DNA from: an uncultured Bacteroidales bacterium
GTDB lineage: Bacteria > Bacteroidota > Bacteroidia > Bacteroidales > P3
Assembly: GCA_937876865.1 (NCBI GenBank)
Contig: CALEFF010000043.1
Location: 1 to 44,829, forward strand
DNA length: 44,829 nucleotides
Direction: 5' to 3'
Under the pieces are notes generated by a model. That model saw only the letters and a list, made by a program, of their open reading frames with translations, was not told where the DNA came from and searched no databases. A program made the translations under genes and the position numbers. Below, in pieces: positions 26,895-35,169 of the stretch (position 1 is its first letter; every line of letters starts with the position of its first letter).

Positions 26895-26902
26895 CAATAA
26901 TA
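26895..26902 (-). promoter_or_regulatory. Weak candidate -7 box for the WD40-GH95 operon
   Basis: TATTATTG on the minus strand matches TAnnTTTG at seven of eight positions and lies 24 nt before the WD40 ATG and just downstream of array C. It is an imperfect match. Confidence 0.35.
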
Positions 26903-26916
26903 TAGACACTAAAAAA

Positions 26917-27007
26917 CAAAGAAACGTTTTATTTTTCAAAGAAAAATAAAAATAAATCAAAGAAAAAAAATATTTTTTCAAAGAAAAAATTAAAAAAATC
27001 AAAGAAA
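26917..27007 (-). repeat. Array C: five 20/21-bp units with TTTCTTTG, upstream of the WD40 gene
   Basis: CAAAGAAA on the plus strand (TTTCTTTG on the coding strand of the WD40 gene) starts at 26917, 26937, 26958, 26979 and 27000. The steps are 20, 21, 21 and 21 bp. The array begins 4 nt after the NERD-protein stop codon and occupies most of the gap to the next gene. Spacers are almost pure A/T. Confidence 0.9.
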
Positions 27008-27011
27008 AAAT

Positions 27012-27803
27012 TTAGCGATTTATGTTTTGCGTAAATCGACAAGAAGGATAGTTTATACAAGATATAAATTCACCATATTTTCCTTGACGATGTATTAACA
27101 TTCCCCCACATTTAGGGCAAATTCCCTTTTCAACCAAAGATTCTTTATTTGCTATATCTTGTTTTACTTTAAGAATATGTTCTTGCTTTTGGTTTTCATT
27201 TTTTACTGAATAATACATCAATATAGCAGACAACCTATTCACTAACTCATCTGTTAGTTTTGGAATCGTTTTTGATAGAATAAAATTTTTCAATTCTGAA
27301 AAATACATCACATTTCCATAGGTTTCACACTTCAATGTCGCTCTATCGTGAAAGGCAACTATTGGAAAATAGAATCTTTCATCTATTCCAAAAATAGATT
27401 GTAAAGTTTTAAGGTGTGCATAGTTTTGTTTTAAAGGATTTCTTAATTGATATTTGTTTTCATATATAGTTTGAGTCCAATATTCCGAAGTATCATTCCC
27501 AAAAATCCAACCCGTATAATTCTTTGTTTCTATTATAAAGACTCCATATCGCGAAATAACGACGTGATCTATTTGAGTAGATTTGCCTTTTATTTCTAAA
27601 TAAACATCATTAAAAACAACATAGTCCTTAGGCAAAGTTTTTAAAATAGAAGCTACACTTTCTTCACCTATTTCTCCTAAAACCTTTGCATAAGAACTAT
27701 AAGTTGTCTTTTTTCTTCTTTTCTTTGGTGCTTTATTAATACGAGATGTAGTTCGTAAAAAAAGAACAAAGATAAAAAATACTAATAATAGTAAAATAAC
27801 CAT
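27012..27803 (-). CDS. NERD-domain protein with C-terminal topoisomerase-type zinc ribbon
   Basis: This 263-residue protein has one N-terminal transmembrane helix (about 1-18), a NERD nuclease-related domain (about 45-165, with GEESVASIL, VFNDVYLE, STQIDHVVIS and YGVFIIETKNYTGWI), and a C-terminal four-cysteine zinc ribbon (CPKCGG and CINYPSC). The motif IDHVV with IETK matches the PD-(D/E)XK-like core. A membrane-anchored DNA-processing role is inferred only. It is transcribed alone, between a DUF4190 gene and array C. Confidence 0.88.
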   Translation of the reverse strand: MVILLLLVFFIFVLFLRTTSRINKAPKKRRKKTTYSSYAKVLGEIGEESVASILKTLPKDYVVFNDVYLEIKGKSTQIDHVVISRYGVFIIETKNYTGWIFGNDTSEYWTQTIYENKYQLRNPLKQNYAHLKTLQSIFGIDERFYFPIVAFHDRATLKCETYGNVMYFSELKNFILSKTIPKLTDELVNRLSAILMYYSVKNENQKQEHILKVKQDIANKESLVEKGICPKCGGMLIHRQGKYGEFISCINYPSCRFTQNINR

Positions 27804-27898
27804 TATAAATATACTTTTTATTCATTCATCAACTGCACAATAGGCACAGTTTTCCAATTTTCTGATTTCGTTTGATATTACTAATGCATATTATTTAC

Positions 27899-28336
27899 TT
27901 AAATATTAAACATAATAAACCCCAATAGCATTAAAAGAATCAATATTGCAAACAAAACAAACAAAATAACAGTAATCAAACACAATACTTTCGCAGCAAT
28001 AAGCATTCCATTCCCTTTATATAATTCTGGATGTTGTTTATATTTTCCCAATCCTTTATTTGCTTGATACAAACCAATAAACCCTAAAATCACACCTATT
28101 ACAGCATTAAGCAATAGTAAAGAAAGTATTCCTAAAACCAAAGAAGAAACCGAATAAGGAGGTGTTTGTTTTATCCCATTATACGTGAACGTCTCTTCAA
28201 TCTTTTCCTCATTATTCTCTATTTTTGTTTTATCAGTATATTTTTGAGTCTCTTCCCTTCTAAACCTTTCCTCTTCAGTTCTTTTATTTTCTTCCTCAGA
28301 ATATTGTCGCCATTCTGACCAACTATTTCTTTCCAT
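27899..28336 (-). CDS. DUF4190-type small membrane protein
   Basis: This 145-residue protein has a charged, Glu/Lys/Arg-rich N-terminal half (about 1-55), then PPYSVSSLVLGILSLLLLNAVIGVILGFIGLYQANKG (two segments read here as a DUF4190 core) and a strongly hydrophobic C terminus. Function is unknown. The start at 28336 follows the preceding gene by 14 nt; an upstream in-frame ATG inside that gene is less likely. Confidence 0.7.
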   Translation of the reverse strand: MERNSWSEWRQYSEEENKRTEEERFRREETQKYTDKTKIENNEEKIEETFTYNGIKQTPPYSVSSLVLGILSLLLLNAVIGVILGFIGLYQANKGLGKYKQHPELYKGNGMLIAAKVLCLITVILFVLFAILILLMLLGFIMFNI

Positions 28337-28350
28337 AATATTTATATAAT

Positions 28351-28788
28351 TTAATAAATACGCCATACTCCTTCTTTTCCATCTTGACTCCATTGCACTT
28401 GCCAACATCTACCATCTATTCTATCTAACAAAATAAAGTTATACATATTTTGTGTTTTATACAAAACAAACCTTCCACAAATATAATTTCCATCATACAC
28501 TCGATCAGAAGTATCTAAAATAGTTTGGAAAGCATTACTTGAACTCTTTACAGAATATTGTACCTGCCATAATTTACCTGTTCTTGTATCCAATTTAATA
28601 AATGTCCACATATTATCCGTTGGATATAGTTCAAAACAAGGTTCTCTTAATTGTTGCAAATAGATATCAAAATATTCAAACATAATACTATCTTTCTCTG
28701 TCAAAGATTCTTTTATTTGTGTTTCCTTTTGTGCGAATGTTACTACTGAGAGTAAGCATAAAGCAACTAATGTGAATAATCTTTTCAT
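28351..28788 (-). CDS. Secreted protein of unknown function with internal duplication
   Basis: This 145-residue protein has a signal peptide (KRLFTLVALCLLSVVTFAQ). Two segments, residues 52-80 and 107-134, are copies of each other: one contains TDNMWTFIKLDTRTGKLWQV, the other TQNMYNFILLDRIDGRCWQV. Each is followed by Q(Y/W)S. The alternating aromatic/hydrophobic pattern suggests repeated beta-hairpins. I do not recognise a function. It is followed after 14 nt by the DUF4190 gene and preceded by array D and a good -7 box. Confidence 0.8.
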   Translation of the reverse strand: MKRLFTLVALCLLSVVTFAQKETQIKESLTEKDSIMFEYFDIYLQQLREPCFELYPTDNMWTFIKLDTRTGKLWQVQYSVKSSSNAFQTILDTSDRVYDGNYICGRFVLYKTQNMYNFILLDRIDGRCWQVQWSQDGKEGVWRIY

Positions 28789-28817
28789 TTTTATATTTTA
28801 ATATGATTTTACATTCG

Positions 28818-28825
28818 CAAATATA
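28818..28825 (-). promoter_or_regulatory. -7 box for the secreted-protein/DUF4190 operon
   Basis: TATATTTG on the minus strand lies 29 nt upstream of the ATG at 28788. Array D begins 12 bp further upstream. Confidence 0.62.
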
Positions 28826-28837
28826 TGAAAAAATTTT

Positions 28838-28908
28838 CAAAGAAAAATTAAAATAAATCAAAGAAAAAAATAATTTTTTCTTTGATTTATTTTAAAAAAG
28901 CATAGAAA
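28838..28908 (-). repeat. Array D: 21-bp units with an inverted unit, forming a long perfect hairpin
   Basis: On the plus strand CAAAGAAA starts at 28838 and 28859 (21 bp), and a degenerate CATAGAAA at 28901 (two further periods). An inverted TTTCTTTG lies at 28877. The inversion creates a perfect 22-bp inverted repeat (28848-28869 with 28874-28895) with a 4-nt loop, followed on the minus strand by T-rich DNA. It may therefore double as the terminator of the four-helix-bundle gene. The direct-to-inverted offset of 18 bp is the same as in array B. Confidence 0.8.
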
Positions 28909-28925
28909 TATTTTTTTAATGATTG

Positions 28926-29579
28926 TTATTTTTCAAGTAAGCCTTGTTGTTGTAAAAGATTTCTTAGATAGGCTATTTCTTTTTGTTGTTCGGCTATTGT
29001 ATTTTTAAGGTTTTGTATTTGATTGTCTTGGTCTTGACGATAATTTGTGCGAGCTTTGTACATTCGTTCTTTGATGCCTCCTTTTGAAACAAATTCTTTT
29101 TCCAAGGTAATCAAGTAATGATTTAGCATTGCATCAACCATATAGGCTAAGGTCAATGCTATATTTGACATTTCTTCGTTATTCCAAATCTCAAAGTAAG
29201 GTTGATATTGTTCTATTTTGTTATTATTGCGACAAAAGGTTTGCATATTTTTGTATCGTTTATGTTCTTTTGTCCAAATCTGCAAATTGCGTGATTTTAT
29301 GTAATCTTTATAGTCTTCTCTTAATTCTTGCAATGATGCTCTTGCTACATTTAAGAGTTTTATCTGCATTTCCGAAGAAGCAACTCCGTCTTCCATCCCT
29401 TCTATTATGTTTTGTTTTCCACTTCTTGCGGCTTGTATCATTTGATCAACGGTACGGTCGCCATAGGTTGGCAGAAAGCGTTTGCAAAAAGTGAAAGTAA
29501 GATGATAAAGCACTTCTGATTTTTGATAAAAGTATGAATCTCGCCAAGGAATTTGTCGTTTAAGAATTTGGTAAGACAT
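28926..29579 (-). CDS. Four-helix-bundle suffix domain protein
   Basis: This 217-residue, mostly alpha-helical protein has the core RTVDQMIQAARSGKQNIIEGMEDG, resembling the 23S rRNA intervening-sequence (S23-type) four-helix-bundle family, then a linker and a C-terminal coiled coil (about 180-215, IQNLKNTIAEQQKEIAYLRN). Members are common in Bacteroidota, but their function is not established. It lies downstream of metG across a hairpin at 29602-29644 and ends at array D. Confidence 0.78.
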   Translation of the reverse strand: MSYQILKRQIPWRDSYFYQKSEVLYHLTFTFCKRFLPTYGDRTVDQMIQAARSGKQNIIEGMEDGVASSEMQIKLLNVARASLQELREDYKDYIKSRNLQIWTKEHKRYKNMQTFCRNNNKIEQYQPYFEIWNNEEMSNIALTLAYMVDAMLNHYLITLEKEFVSKGGIKERMYKARTNYRQDQDNQIQNLKNTIAEQQKEIAYLRNLLQQQGLLEK

Positions 29580-29601
29580 TTCTCTTTTTCTTTTTTTTAA
29601 T

Positions 29602-29644
29602 AAATAGTTCCTATAGTAACTATAAGTACATATAGGAACTATTT
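29602..29644. other. Perfect 14-bp inverted repeat between metG and the four-helix-bundle gene
   Basis: AAATAGTTCCTATA (29602-29615) pairs perfectly with 29631-29644 around a 15-nt loop. In the minus (transcription) direction it is followed by an A-run rather than a T-run, so it is a poor terminator for metG. It could be a leader structure of the gene starting at 29579, or a protein-binding palindrome. Confidence 0.6.
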
Positions 29645-29664
29645 TCTATTCTTTTTTCTTTGTT

Positions 29665-31719
29665 TTAGCTAATTGTTCCGCCGTTTCTTATTGGTTTTTC
29701 TGGCGAAATAAAGCTTAAACTGCCGTCAAGGTTTTCTGCCATTAGTATCATTCCTTGACTTTCTATGCCTTTTAGTGCTTTTGGTGCAAGGTTTACTAAT
29801 ACTGATACTTGTTTTCCGATAATTTCTTCTGGTGAATAATATTCAGCTATTCCACTTACTATTGTGCGTTGGTCAATTCCTGTGTCAATTGTTAGTTTTA
29901 AGAGTTTTTTTGTTTTGGCTACTTTTTCGGCTGCAAGTATTGTGCCTACTCTTATATCCATTTTTGCAAAGTCGTCATATTCAATGTTGGCTTTTTGTGG
30001 CTCTACTGTGGCTGAGGCTAATTCGTTTGCTTTTTTTGTTTGTTGTAGTTTTTCTAATTGTGCTTCTATTTGTTTGTCGTCTATTTGTTCAAACAATAAT
30101 TGTGCTTGATTGATTTGTCTTCCTTCTTCTAAAAGTTCTGAATTGCCTGCTTCATACCAAAAGGCTTTATCTTGATTTAGCATTCCACGTAGTTTTTCTG
30201 CTGTAAATGGCAGGAATGGTTCTGATAGTAAAGCAAGATTTGCACATATTTGCAACGAGATATTCAAAACTGTTGCTGTGCGTTCTGCATCTGTCTTTAT
30301 TGTTTTCCAAGGCTCGTTTTCGGTTAGGTATTTGTTGCCAAGGCGTGCAAGATTCATTAGTTCGTTTAGGGCTTCGCGGAATCTGTATTGTTCTATGCTA
30401 CGTCCTATTTTTTCAGGGTATTGTTTTATTTGTTCTATTGTTTGAATATCAAGTTCGTTTAGCGTGCCTCTTTGTGGAACTTTGCCTTCAAAGTATTTGT
30501 GTGTTAAGACTATTGTACGGTTTACAAAGTTTCCAAAGATTGCTACAAGTTCTGAGTTGTTGCGTGTTTGGAAATCTTTCCATGTAAAGTCGTTATCTTT
30601 TGTTTCTGGTGCGTTTGCACATAGCACATATTTCAAAACGTCTTGTTTCCCTGGAAAATCTTGTAGGTATTCGTGTAACCATACTGCCCAATTGCGAGAG
30701 GTTGATATTTTATCGCCTTCAAGGTTTAAGAATTCGTTTGCTGGTACATTTTCTGGTAAGATATAGCTTCCTTCTGCTTTAAGCATTGCTGGGAATATTA
30801 TGCAATGGAATACTATATTGTCTTTTCCTATGAAGTGAACAAGTTTTGTGTCTTTTTCTTTCCACCATTTTTCCCAATTTTCAGGGTATAGTTCTTTTGT
30901 ATTTGAGATATAGCCTATTGGTGCGTCAAACCATACGTATAATACTTTGCCATCTGCTCCTTCTATCGGTACTTTTACTCCCCAATCCAAATCTCTTGTT
31001 ACTGCTCTTGCCTGTAAGCCTTGATCAATCCAGCTTTTACATTGTCCATATACGTTTGTTTTCCATTCTTTGTGAGAGTCAAGTATCCATTCTCTCATAA
31101 AGGTTTCGTATTCTTCAAGTGGCAAGTACCAATGTTTTGTTTCTTTTAGTTGTGGTTCTTGTCCTGAAAGTGTAGATTTTGGATTTATTAAATCAGTTGC
31201 TGAAAGGCTCGTTCCACATGCTTCACATTGGTCGCCGTATGCTTTTTCGTTTCCACAATGTGGGCAAGTTCCTGTGATATAACGGTCAGCAAGGAATGTT
31301 TTTGTTTCTTCATCGTAGTATTGTTGAGAGGTTTTTTCTACAAATTTTCCTTTTTCGTATAGGTTTTTAAAGAAATCGGAGGCTGTTTCAGCGTGTATTT
31401 TTGATGATGTACGAGAGTATATATCAAAAGATATACCTAAATCTTGAAATGCTTGTTTTATGATTGCGTGATAGCGATCTACTATATCTTGTGGTGTGAG
31501 TCCTTCGTTTCTTGCTTTGATTGTGATTGGCACTCCGTGTTCATCGCTTCCTCCTATAAAGAGTACGTCTTCGTTCATCATTCTTAAATATCGCACATAT
31601 ATGTCTGCTGGCACGTAAACTCCTGCTAAATGTCCTATGTGTACAGGTCCGTTTGCGTAAGGTAAGGCTGTGGTTACGCAATAACGATTAAATTTATTAT
31701 CTGTCTCTATGTATTTCAT
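29665..31719 (-). CDS. metG: Methionyl-tRNA synthetase with C-terminal tRNA-binding domain
   Basis: This 684-residue class I synthetase charges tRNA-Met. It has PYANGPVHIGHL (HIGH) near residue 20, a zinc knuckle with CPHC and CEAC pairs near residues 150-170, and the KMSKS equivalent DKISTSRNW near residue 345. The C-terminal 105 residues (YDDFAKMDIRVGTI, KLTIDTG, MILMAE) form the Trbp111-type OB-fold tRNA-binding domain. It lies 9 nt downstream of a glycosyltransferase gene, so the two are co-transcribed. Confidence 0.96.
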   Translation of the reverse strand: MKYIETDNKFNRYCVTTALPYANGPVHIGHLAGVYVPADIYVRYLRMMNEDVLFIGGSDEHGVPITIKARNEGLTPQDIVDRYHAIIKQAFQDLGISFDIYSRTSSKIHAETASDFFKNLYEKGKFVEKTSQQYYDEETKTFLADRYITGTCPHCGNEKAYGDQCEACGTSLSATDLINPKSTLSGQEPQLKETKHWYLPLEEYETFMREWILDSHKEWKTNVYGQCKSWIDQGLQARAVTRDLDWGVKVPIEGADGKVLYVWFDAPIGYISNTKELYPENWEKWWKEKDTKLVHFIGKDNIVFHCIIFPAMLKAEGSYILPENVPANEFLNLEGDKISTSRNWAVWLHEYLQDFPGKQDVLKYVLCANAPETKDNDFTWKDFQTRNNSELVAIFGNFVNRTIVLTHKYFEGKVPQRGTLNELDIQTIEQIKQYPEKIGRSIEQYRFREALNELMNLARLGNKYLTENEPWKTIKTDAERTATVLNISLQICANLALLSEPFLPFTAEKLRGMLNQDKAFWYEAGNSELLEEGRQINQAQLLFEQIDDKQIEAQLEKLQQTKKANELASATVEPQKANIEYDDFAKMDIRVGTILAAEKVAKTKKLLKLTIDTGIDQRTIVSGIAEYYSPEEIIGKQVSVLVNLAPKALKGIESQGMILMAENLDGSLSFISPEKPIRNGGTIS

Positions 31720-31728
31720 CTTTATTGT

Positions 31729-32667
31729 TTATTTATTTTCTTGATTTTCTATGTTTTCTTCTTCTATTATATACAATGGTCTATTACGAACATCGTTATT
31801 TATTCTTGCTATGTATTCTCCTATTATTCCTATTGTGATTAGTTGTACTCCTCCTATAAACAAAACGCTTATTATTAAGGATGTCCAACCCGATACTGCA
31901 CTATCAAATATAAAGTGAGAGATTAGTGCATAGATAATGGCGAGTAACGAAAGGATTGCTGAGATTATTCCTATTGCTGAGGCCATTTTTAGTGGTTTAT
32001 CGCTAAATGCTGTTATGCCATCAAAGGCTAAGCGTAGCATTTTTTTGAGCGGGTAGTTTGTTTTGCCATATAAACGTGCATCTCTATGATATTCTACAAA
32101 GGTTTGTTTGTATCCTATCCAAGAGATTTGACCTCTTATGTATTTTGACTTTTCTGGCATATTGCGAAGGTGGTTTACAATTACTTTGTCAATGAGTCGG
32201 AAATCTCCTACATCAACAGGGATTTCTATACTTGTCATTGCTGCAAGAAAGCGATAGAAAAGTTTTGCTGTTGCTTTCTTAAACCAAGTTTCTCCTTCGC
32301 GTGTTTTTCTTTTTGCATAGACTACTTTGTAGCCTTCTTGGTATTTTTTGTACATTTCAAGAATTAACTCGGGCGGGTCTTGCAAATCGCCATCTATTAT
32401 AACGACTGCCTTGCCTTTGCACATATCTAATCCTGCACTAACCGCTATTTGATGTCCGAAATTTCTTGAAAAGCTAATGTATTTTACGTGAGAATCTTTC
32501 TCGGATATTTGTTTAATTACACTAAGCGTAGAGTCCTTGCTACAATCGTTTACAAAGATTATTTCGTATTTATCAGATATTTGAGATAATGTGTCGGTTA
32601 GTCTTTTATAGATTAACGGCACATTTTTTTCTTCATTGTAACTTGGTACTATTGCTGATATTTCCAT
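31729..32667 (-). CDS. Family 2 glycosyltransferase, polyprenyl-phosphate type
   Basis: This 312-residue protein has a GT-A catalytic domain (SAIVPSYNEEKNVPLIY; IDGDLQDP with the metal-binding aspartates; FGHQIAVSAGLD) and two C-terminal membrane helices. This is the layout of GtrB/DPM1-like enzymes that transfer a sugar to undecaprenyl phosphate at the inner membrane. Sugar and acceptor are unknown. The ATG at 32667 is preferred because the next upstream in-frame ATG lies inside the terminator hairpin at 32682-32728. It forms an operon with metG. Confidence 0.9.
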   Translation of the reverse strand: MEISAIVPSYNEEKNVPLIYKRLTDTLSQISDKYEIIFVNDCSKDSTLSVIKQISEKDSHVKYISFSRNFGHQIAVSAGLDMCKGKAVVIIDGDLQDPPELILEMYKKYQEGYKVVYAKRKTREGETWFKKATAKLFYRFLAAMTSIEIPVDVGDFRLIDKVIVNHLRNMPEKSKYIRGQISWIGYKQTFVEYHRDARLYGKTNYPLKKMLRLAFDGITAFSDKPLKMASAIGIISAILSLLAIIYALISHFIFDSAVSGWTSLIISVLFIGGVQLITIGIIGEYIARINNDVRNRPLYIIEEENIENQENK

Positions 32668-32681
32668 AATGATTGCAAAGA

Positions 32682-32728
32682 AAAATCTTCTCAATAGTGA
32701 TAATTCCTCACACTATTGAGAAGATTTT
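32682..32728 (-). terminator. Strong hairpin terminator of the glmM operon
   Basis: Perfect 18-bp arms (32682-32699 and 32711-32728) surround an 11-nt loop. On the minus strand the stem runs straight into five T and then TTTG. It follows the T9SS cargo gene by 31 nt. The glycosyltransferase ATG lies only 14 nt beyond it, so that gene's promoter is either inside the hairpin tail or transcription reads through. Confidence 0.88.
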
Positions 32729-32759
32729 ATCTTATTTTTTTATAATTGAAAAATTGCTA

Positions 32760-33701
32760 TTATTCATTAACAATTAATTTGTTAACAAAAGTTTTTTCTT
32801 TGTTTGGTGTTATTGTTTTAACTACATATAATCCTGCTTCAACTCCTTGAAGGTCTATTGTTTGGTTTGTAGAATTTACAACAAATGATTTTAATACTCT
32901 TCCTTGAATATCGATTAATTCCACAACACTACCCATTTCCGCATTGTTTAATGAAACAAGATTTGTAGCTGGGTTAGGGTATAGAGTAATTCCTCCATTT
33001 TCTACTTCATTTAAACCAGAAACTAATGTAGTGAAAGGAACTACTGTCATTTCTCCCCATTGCTCAGCAGCGTTTTGTCCTATTGCAAAAGCATAATATT
33101 CTACTCCTGGTGTAAGATCAGGCCATTCCCAAACATCTGTTTCATATAACCAATAAGGTTGTGCTACTAACATAGTCATCAATGAGTCTTGTCCAATTTC
33201 ATCTAATAATGCTTTTTCAACTAAACCATCTAAGAATCTTGAAGTTTGATCATTTGGAGTAGCTGTCATAATAACAGAAGTTTCTGTTATATTTGATAAT
33301 TCTATTGTAACAACGCTTGCTCCTTCTCCTCCTGCTTGTGGTGTAGTGCAAGTAGTCATAAGCACTTCTGATGTATCTGTTGCATTAACTGCAACAACAT
33401 AAACAATATAATCAGTATTTGGAGTCATATCACTCCAAGTGTAAGTTGTATCTGATTCAACTCCTATTGACCATGAAATAACTAAATCTCTTAATGGTGT
33501 ACCGAACATTTGAACCCATTGATCCATTCCTCCAACTACGTCAGCTAAGATGTGATATTTTGTACAATTTTCATCCATATCAAAAGATGCTGTAATTGTT
33601 GTTGGTGTTAGGTTGTCAATTGTCGTTGTTACGCTTGGTGTTTGTGCAAATACGTTTAAGCCAAACACTAATGTTAATGCTAATGCTAAAATTTTTTTCA
33701 T
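32760..33701 (-). CDS. Secreted T9SS cargo protein with Fn3-like domains
   Basis: This 313-residue protein has a signal peptide (KKILALALTLVFGLNVFAQ), two beta-sandwich segments (about 25-120 and 128-225, with NTDYIVYVVAV and PGVEYYAFAIGQN strands resembling Fn3), and a C-terminal type A sorting domain. The latter runs from ITLYPNPATNLVSL through DIQGRVLKSF to GLYVVKTITPNKEKTFVNKL. Such a tail directs outer-membrane export by the type IX system. Its role is unknown. AGGAG at 33708-33712 on the minus strand is a clear ribosome site. It follows glmM by 16 nt. Confidence 0.9.
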   Translation of the reverse strand: MKKILALALTLVFGLNVFAQTPSVTTTIDNLTPTTITASFDMDENCTKYHILADVVGGMDQWVQMFGTPLRDLVISWSIGVESDTTYTWSDMTPNTDYIVYVVAVNATDTSEVLMTTCTTPQAGGEGASVVTIELSNITETSVIMTATPNDQTSRFLDGLVEKALLDEIGQDSLMTMLVAQPYWLYETDVWEWPDLTPGVEYYAFAIGQNAAEQWGEMTVVPFTTLVSGLNEVENGGITLYPNPATNLVSLNNAEMGSVVELIDIQGRVLKSFVVNSTNQTIDLQGVEAGLYVVKTITPNKEKTFVNKLIVNE

Positions 33702-33717
33702 ACTTTTCTCCTTTTTT

Positions 33718-35109
33718 TTATTTGTTTATAATTTCTTTTATTTCGTTTATTATTTTTTGAGCTAATTTGTTTGCTGATTCTAAGTCTTTGCTTTCAGAAT
33801 AGATTCTAATAATTGGTTCTGTATTACTTTTTCTTAGATGAACCCATTCTTTTTCTATGTTTATCTTTACTCCATCTATGGTTGAAACTTCGTAGTCTTT
33901 GTATTTTTCAGCCATTTGTTCCAAAATAGAATCCACATTCATATCTTTTGTAAGTTCCATTTTGTTTTTAGAAATTTCATAATTAGGATAAGTTGATCTA
34001 AGTTGCGAACAAGTCATTTTACTTTTTGCAAGTAGAGTAAGGAATAAAGCTATTCCTACCAAAGCATCACGACCATAGTGTAATGCGGGATAGATAATTC
34101 CTCCGTTTCCTTCTCCTCCTATTATCGCATTATGCTTTTTCATCATCTCAACTACGTTTACTTCTCCAACAGCAGATGCAAAATATTGTTGATTCTTAGC
34201 TTCTGTTACATCTCTCAATGCTCTTGTTGAAGACATGTTTGAAACGGTTGCACCAGGAGTGTGTTTCAATACATAATCTGCAATAGAAACCAATGAATAT
34301 TCTTCAACAAATGGTTGTCCGTTTTCGCTTACTATTGCTAATCTATCAACATCTGGATCGACAATAAAGCCAACATCACATTTTTTCGCTACTACCTCAT
34401 TACAAATCTGAGTAATATTTTCTGGAAGTGGTTCTGGATTGTGAGGAAACACGCCTGTTGGTTCTTCATTCAAAGCAACTATTTCCTTAACTCCCAATGC
34501 TTTTAACAATTTATTAAGAACAAATCCTCCTGTTGAACAAACCGCATCAAAAGCAACACGAAAACCTGCTTGCTTTATTGCTTCCACATCTACAAGTTCT
34601 AATGCCAATACTTTTTCTATGTGTTTATCAATAGTAGTATCATCAATTGTGTATTTACCTAAGCATTCTACTTGTGCAAAATCATAATTATCATCGTCTG
34701 CTATTTCCAAAACTCTTTTTCCTTCGCTTGCTGAAATAAATTCTCCTTTATTATTTAAGAATTTAAGTGCATTCCACTGCATAGGATTATGACTTGCAGT
34801 AAGAATTATACCCGCATCTGCCTTTAAATCTGTAACAGCAACCTCAACAGTAGGAGTTGTAGAAAGTCCTGTATCGATTACATCTACTCCCATGCCCATT
34901 AATGTTCCTACAACAAGGTGTGAAACCATTTCTCCTGACACTCTTGCATCGCGTCCCAAGACTATTGTTATTTTTTCTTTATTATAAAGTTCTTTTATAA
35001 AAGCTGCAAACGCTGCTGTAAACTTTACTGTGTCAATAGGTGAGAGTCCTTCTCCAACTTTGCCACCTATTGTTCCTCTAAATCCTGAAATTGATTTTAT
35101 TAAAGCCAT
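33718..35109 (-). CDS. glmM: Phosphoglucosamine mutase (phosphohexomutase family)
   Basis: This 463-residue enzyme converts glucosamine 6-phosphate to glucosamine 1-phosphate for UDP-GlcNAc and cell-envelope synthesis. It shows the catalytic phosphoserine in TASHNP (Ser106), the metal-binding DPDVDRLA, the sugar-binding GEGNGGI, and the C-terminal RKSNTEPIIRIY phosphate loop. A phosphomannomutase role cannot be excluded from motifs alone; the MALIKSISGFRGTIGG start is typical of the Bacteroidota GlmM group. It is first in an operon with the T9SS cargo gene. Confidence 0.85.
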   Translation of the reverse strand: MALIKSISGFRGTIGGKVGEGLSPIDTVKFTAAFAAFIKELYNKEKITIVLGRDARVSGEMVSHLVVGTLMGMGVDVIDTGLSTTPTVEVAVTDLKADAGIILTASHNPMQWNALKFLNNKGEFISASEGKRVLEIADDDNYDFAQVECLGKYTIDDTTIDKHIEKVLALELVDVEAIKQAGFRVAFDAVCSTGGFVLNKLLKALGVKEIVALNEEPTGVFPHNPEPLPENITQICNEVVAKKCDVGFIVDPDVDRLAIVSENGQPFVEEYSLVSIADYVLKHTPGATVSNMSSTRALRDVTEAKNQQYFASAVGEVNVVEMMKKHNAIIGGEGNGGIIYPALHYGRDALVGIALFLTLLAKSKMTCSQLRSTYPNYEISKNKMELTKDMNVDSILEQMAEKYKDYEVSTIDGVKINIEKEWVHLRKSNTEPIIRIYSESKDLESANKLAQKIINEIKEIINK

Positions 35110-35129
35110 AATATTTCCATTTTATCGTG

Positions 35130-35137
35130 CAAAATTA
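35130..35137 (-). promoter_or_regulatory. -7 box for the glmM operon
   Basis: TAATTTTG on the minus strand lies 20 nt upstream of the glmM ATG. A single plus-strand TTTCTTTG at 35143-35150 lies beside it. Confidence 0.6.
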
Positions 35138-35169
35138 ATCATTTTCTTTGTAAGAAAACAACTATTTAT

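Noticed and set aside
26871..27002. N-terminal extension of the WD40 lipoprotein
   Set aside because: The extra residues (FFSLKKYFFSL-like) are encoded by array C and would hide the lipoprotein signal.
27804..27898. Hairpin AACTG...CAGTT near 27832
   Set aside because: Only 5 bp of stem with an 11-nt loop; not beyond chance in this composition.
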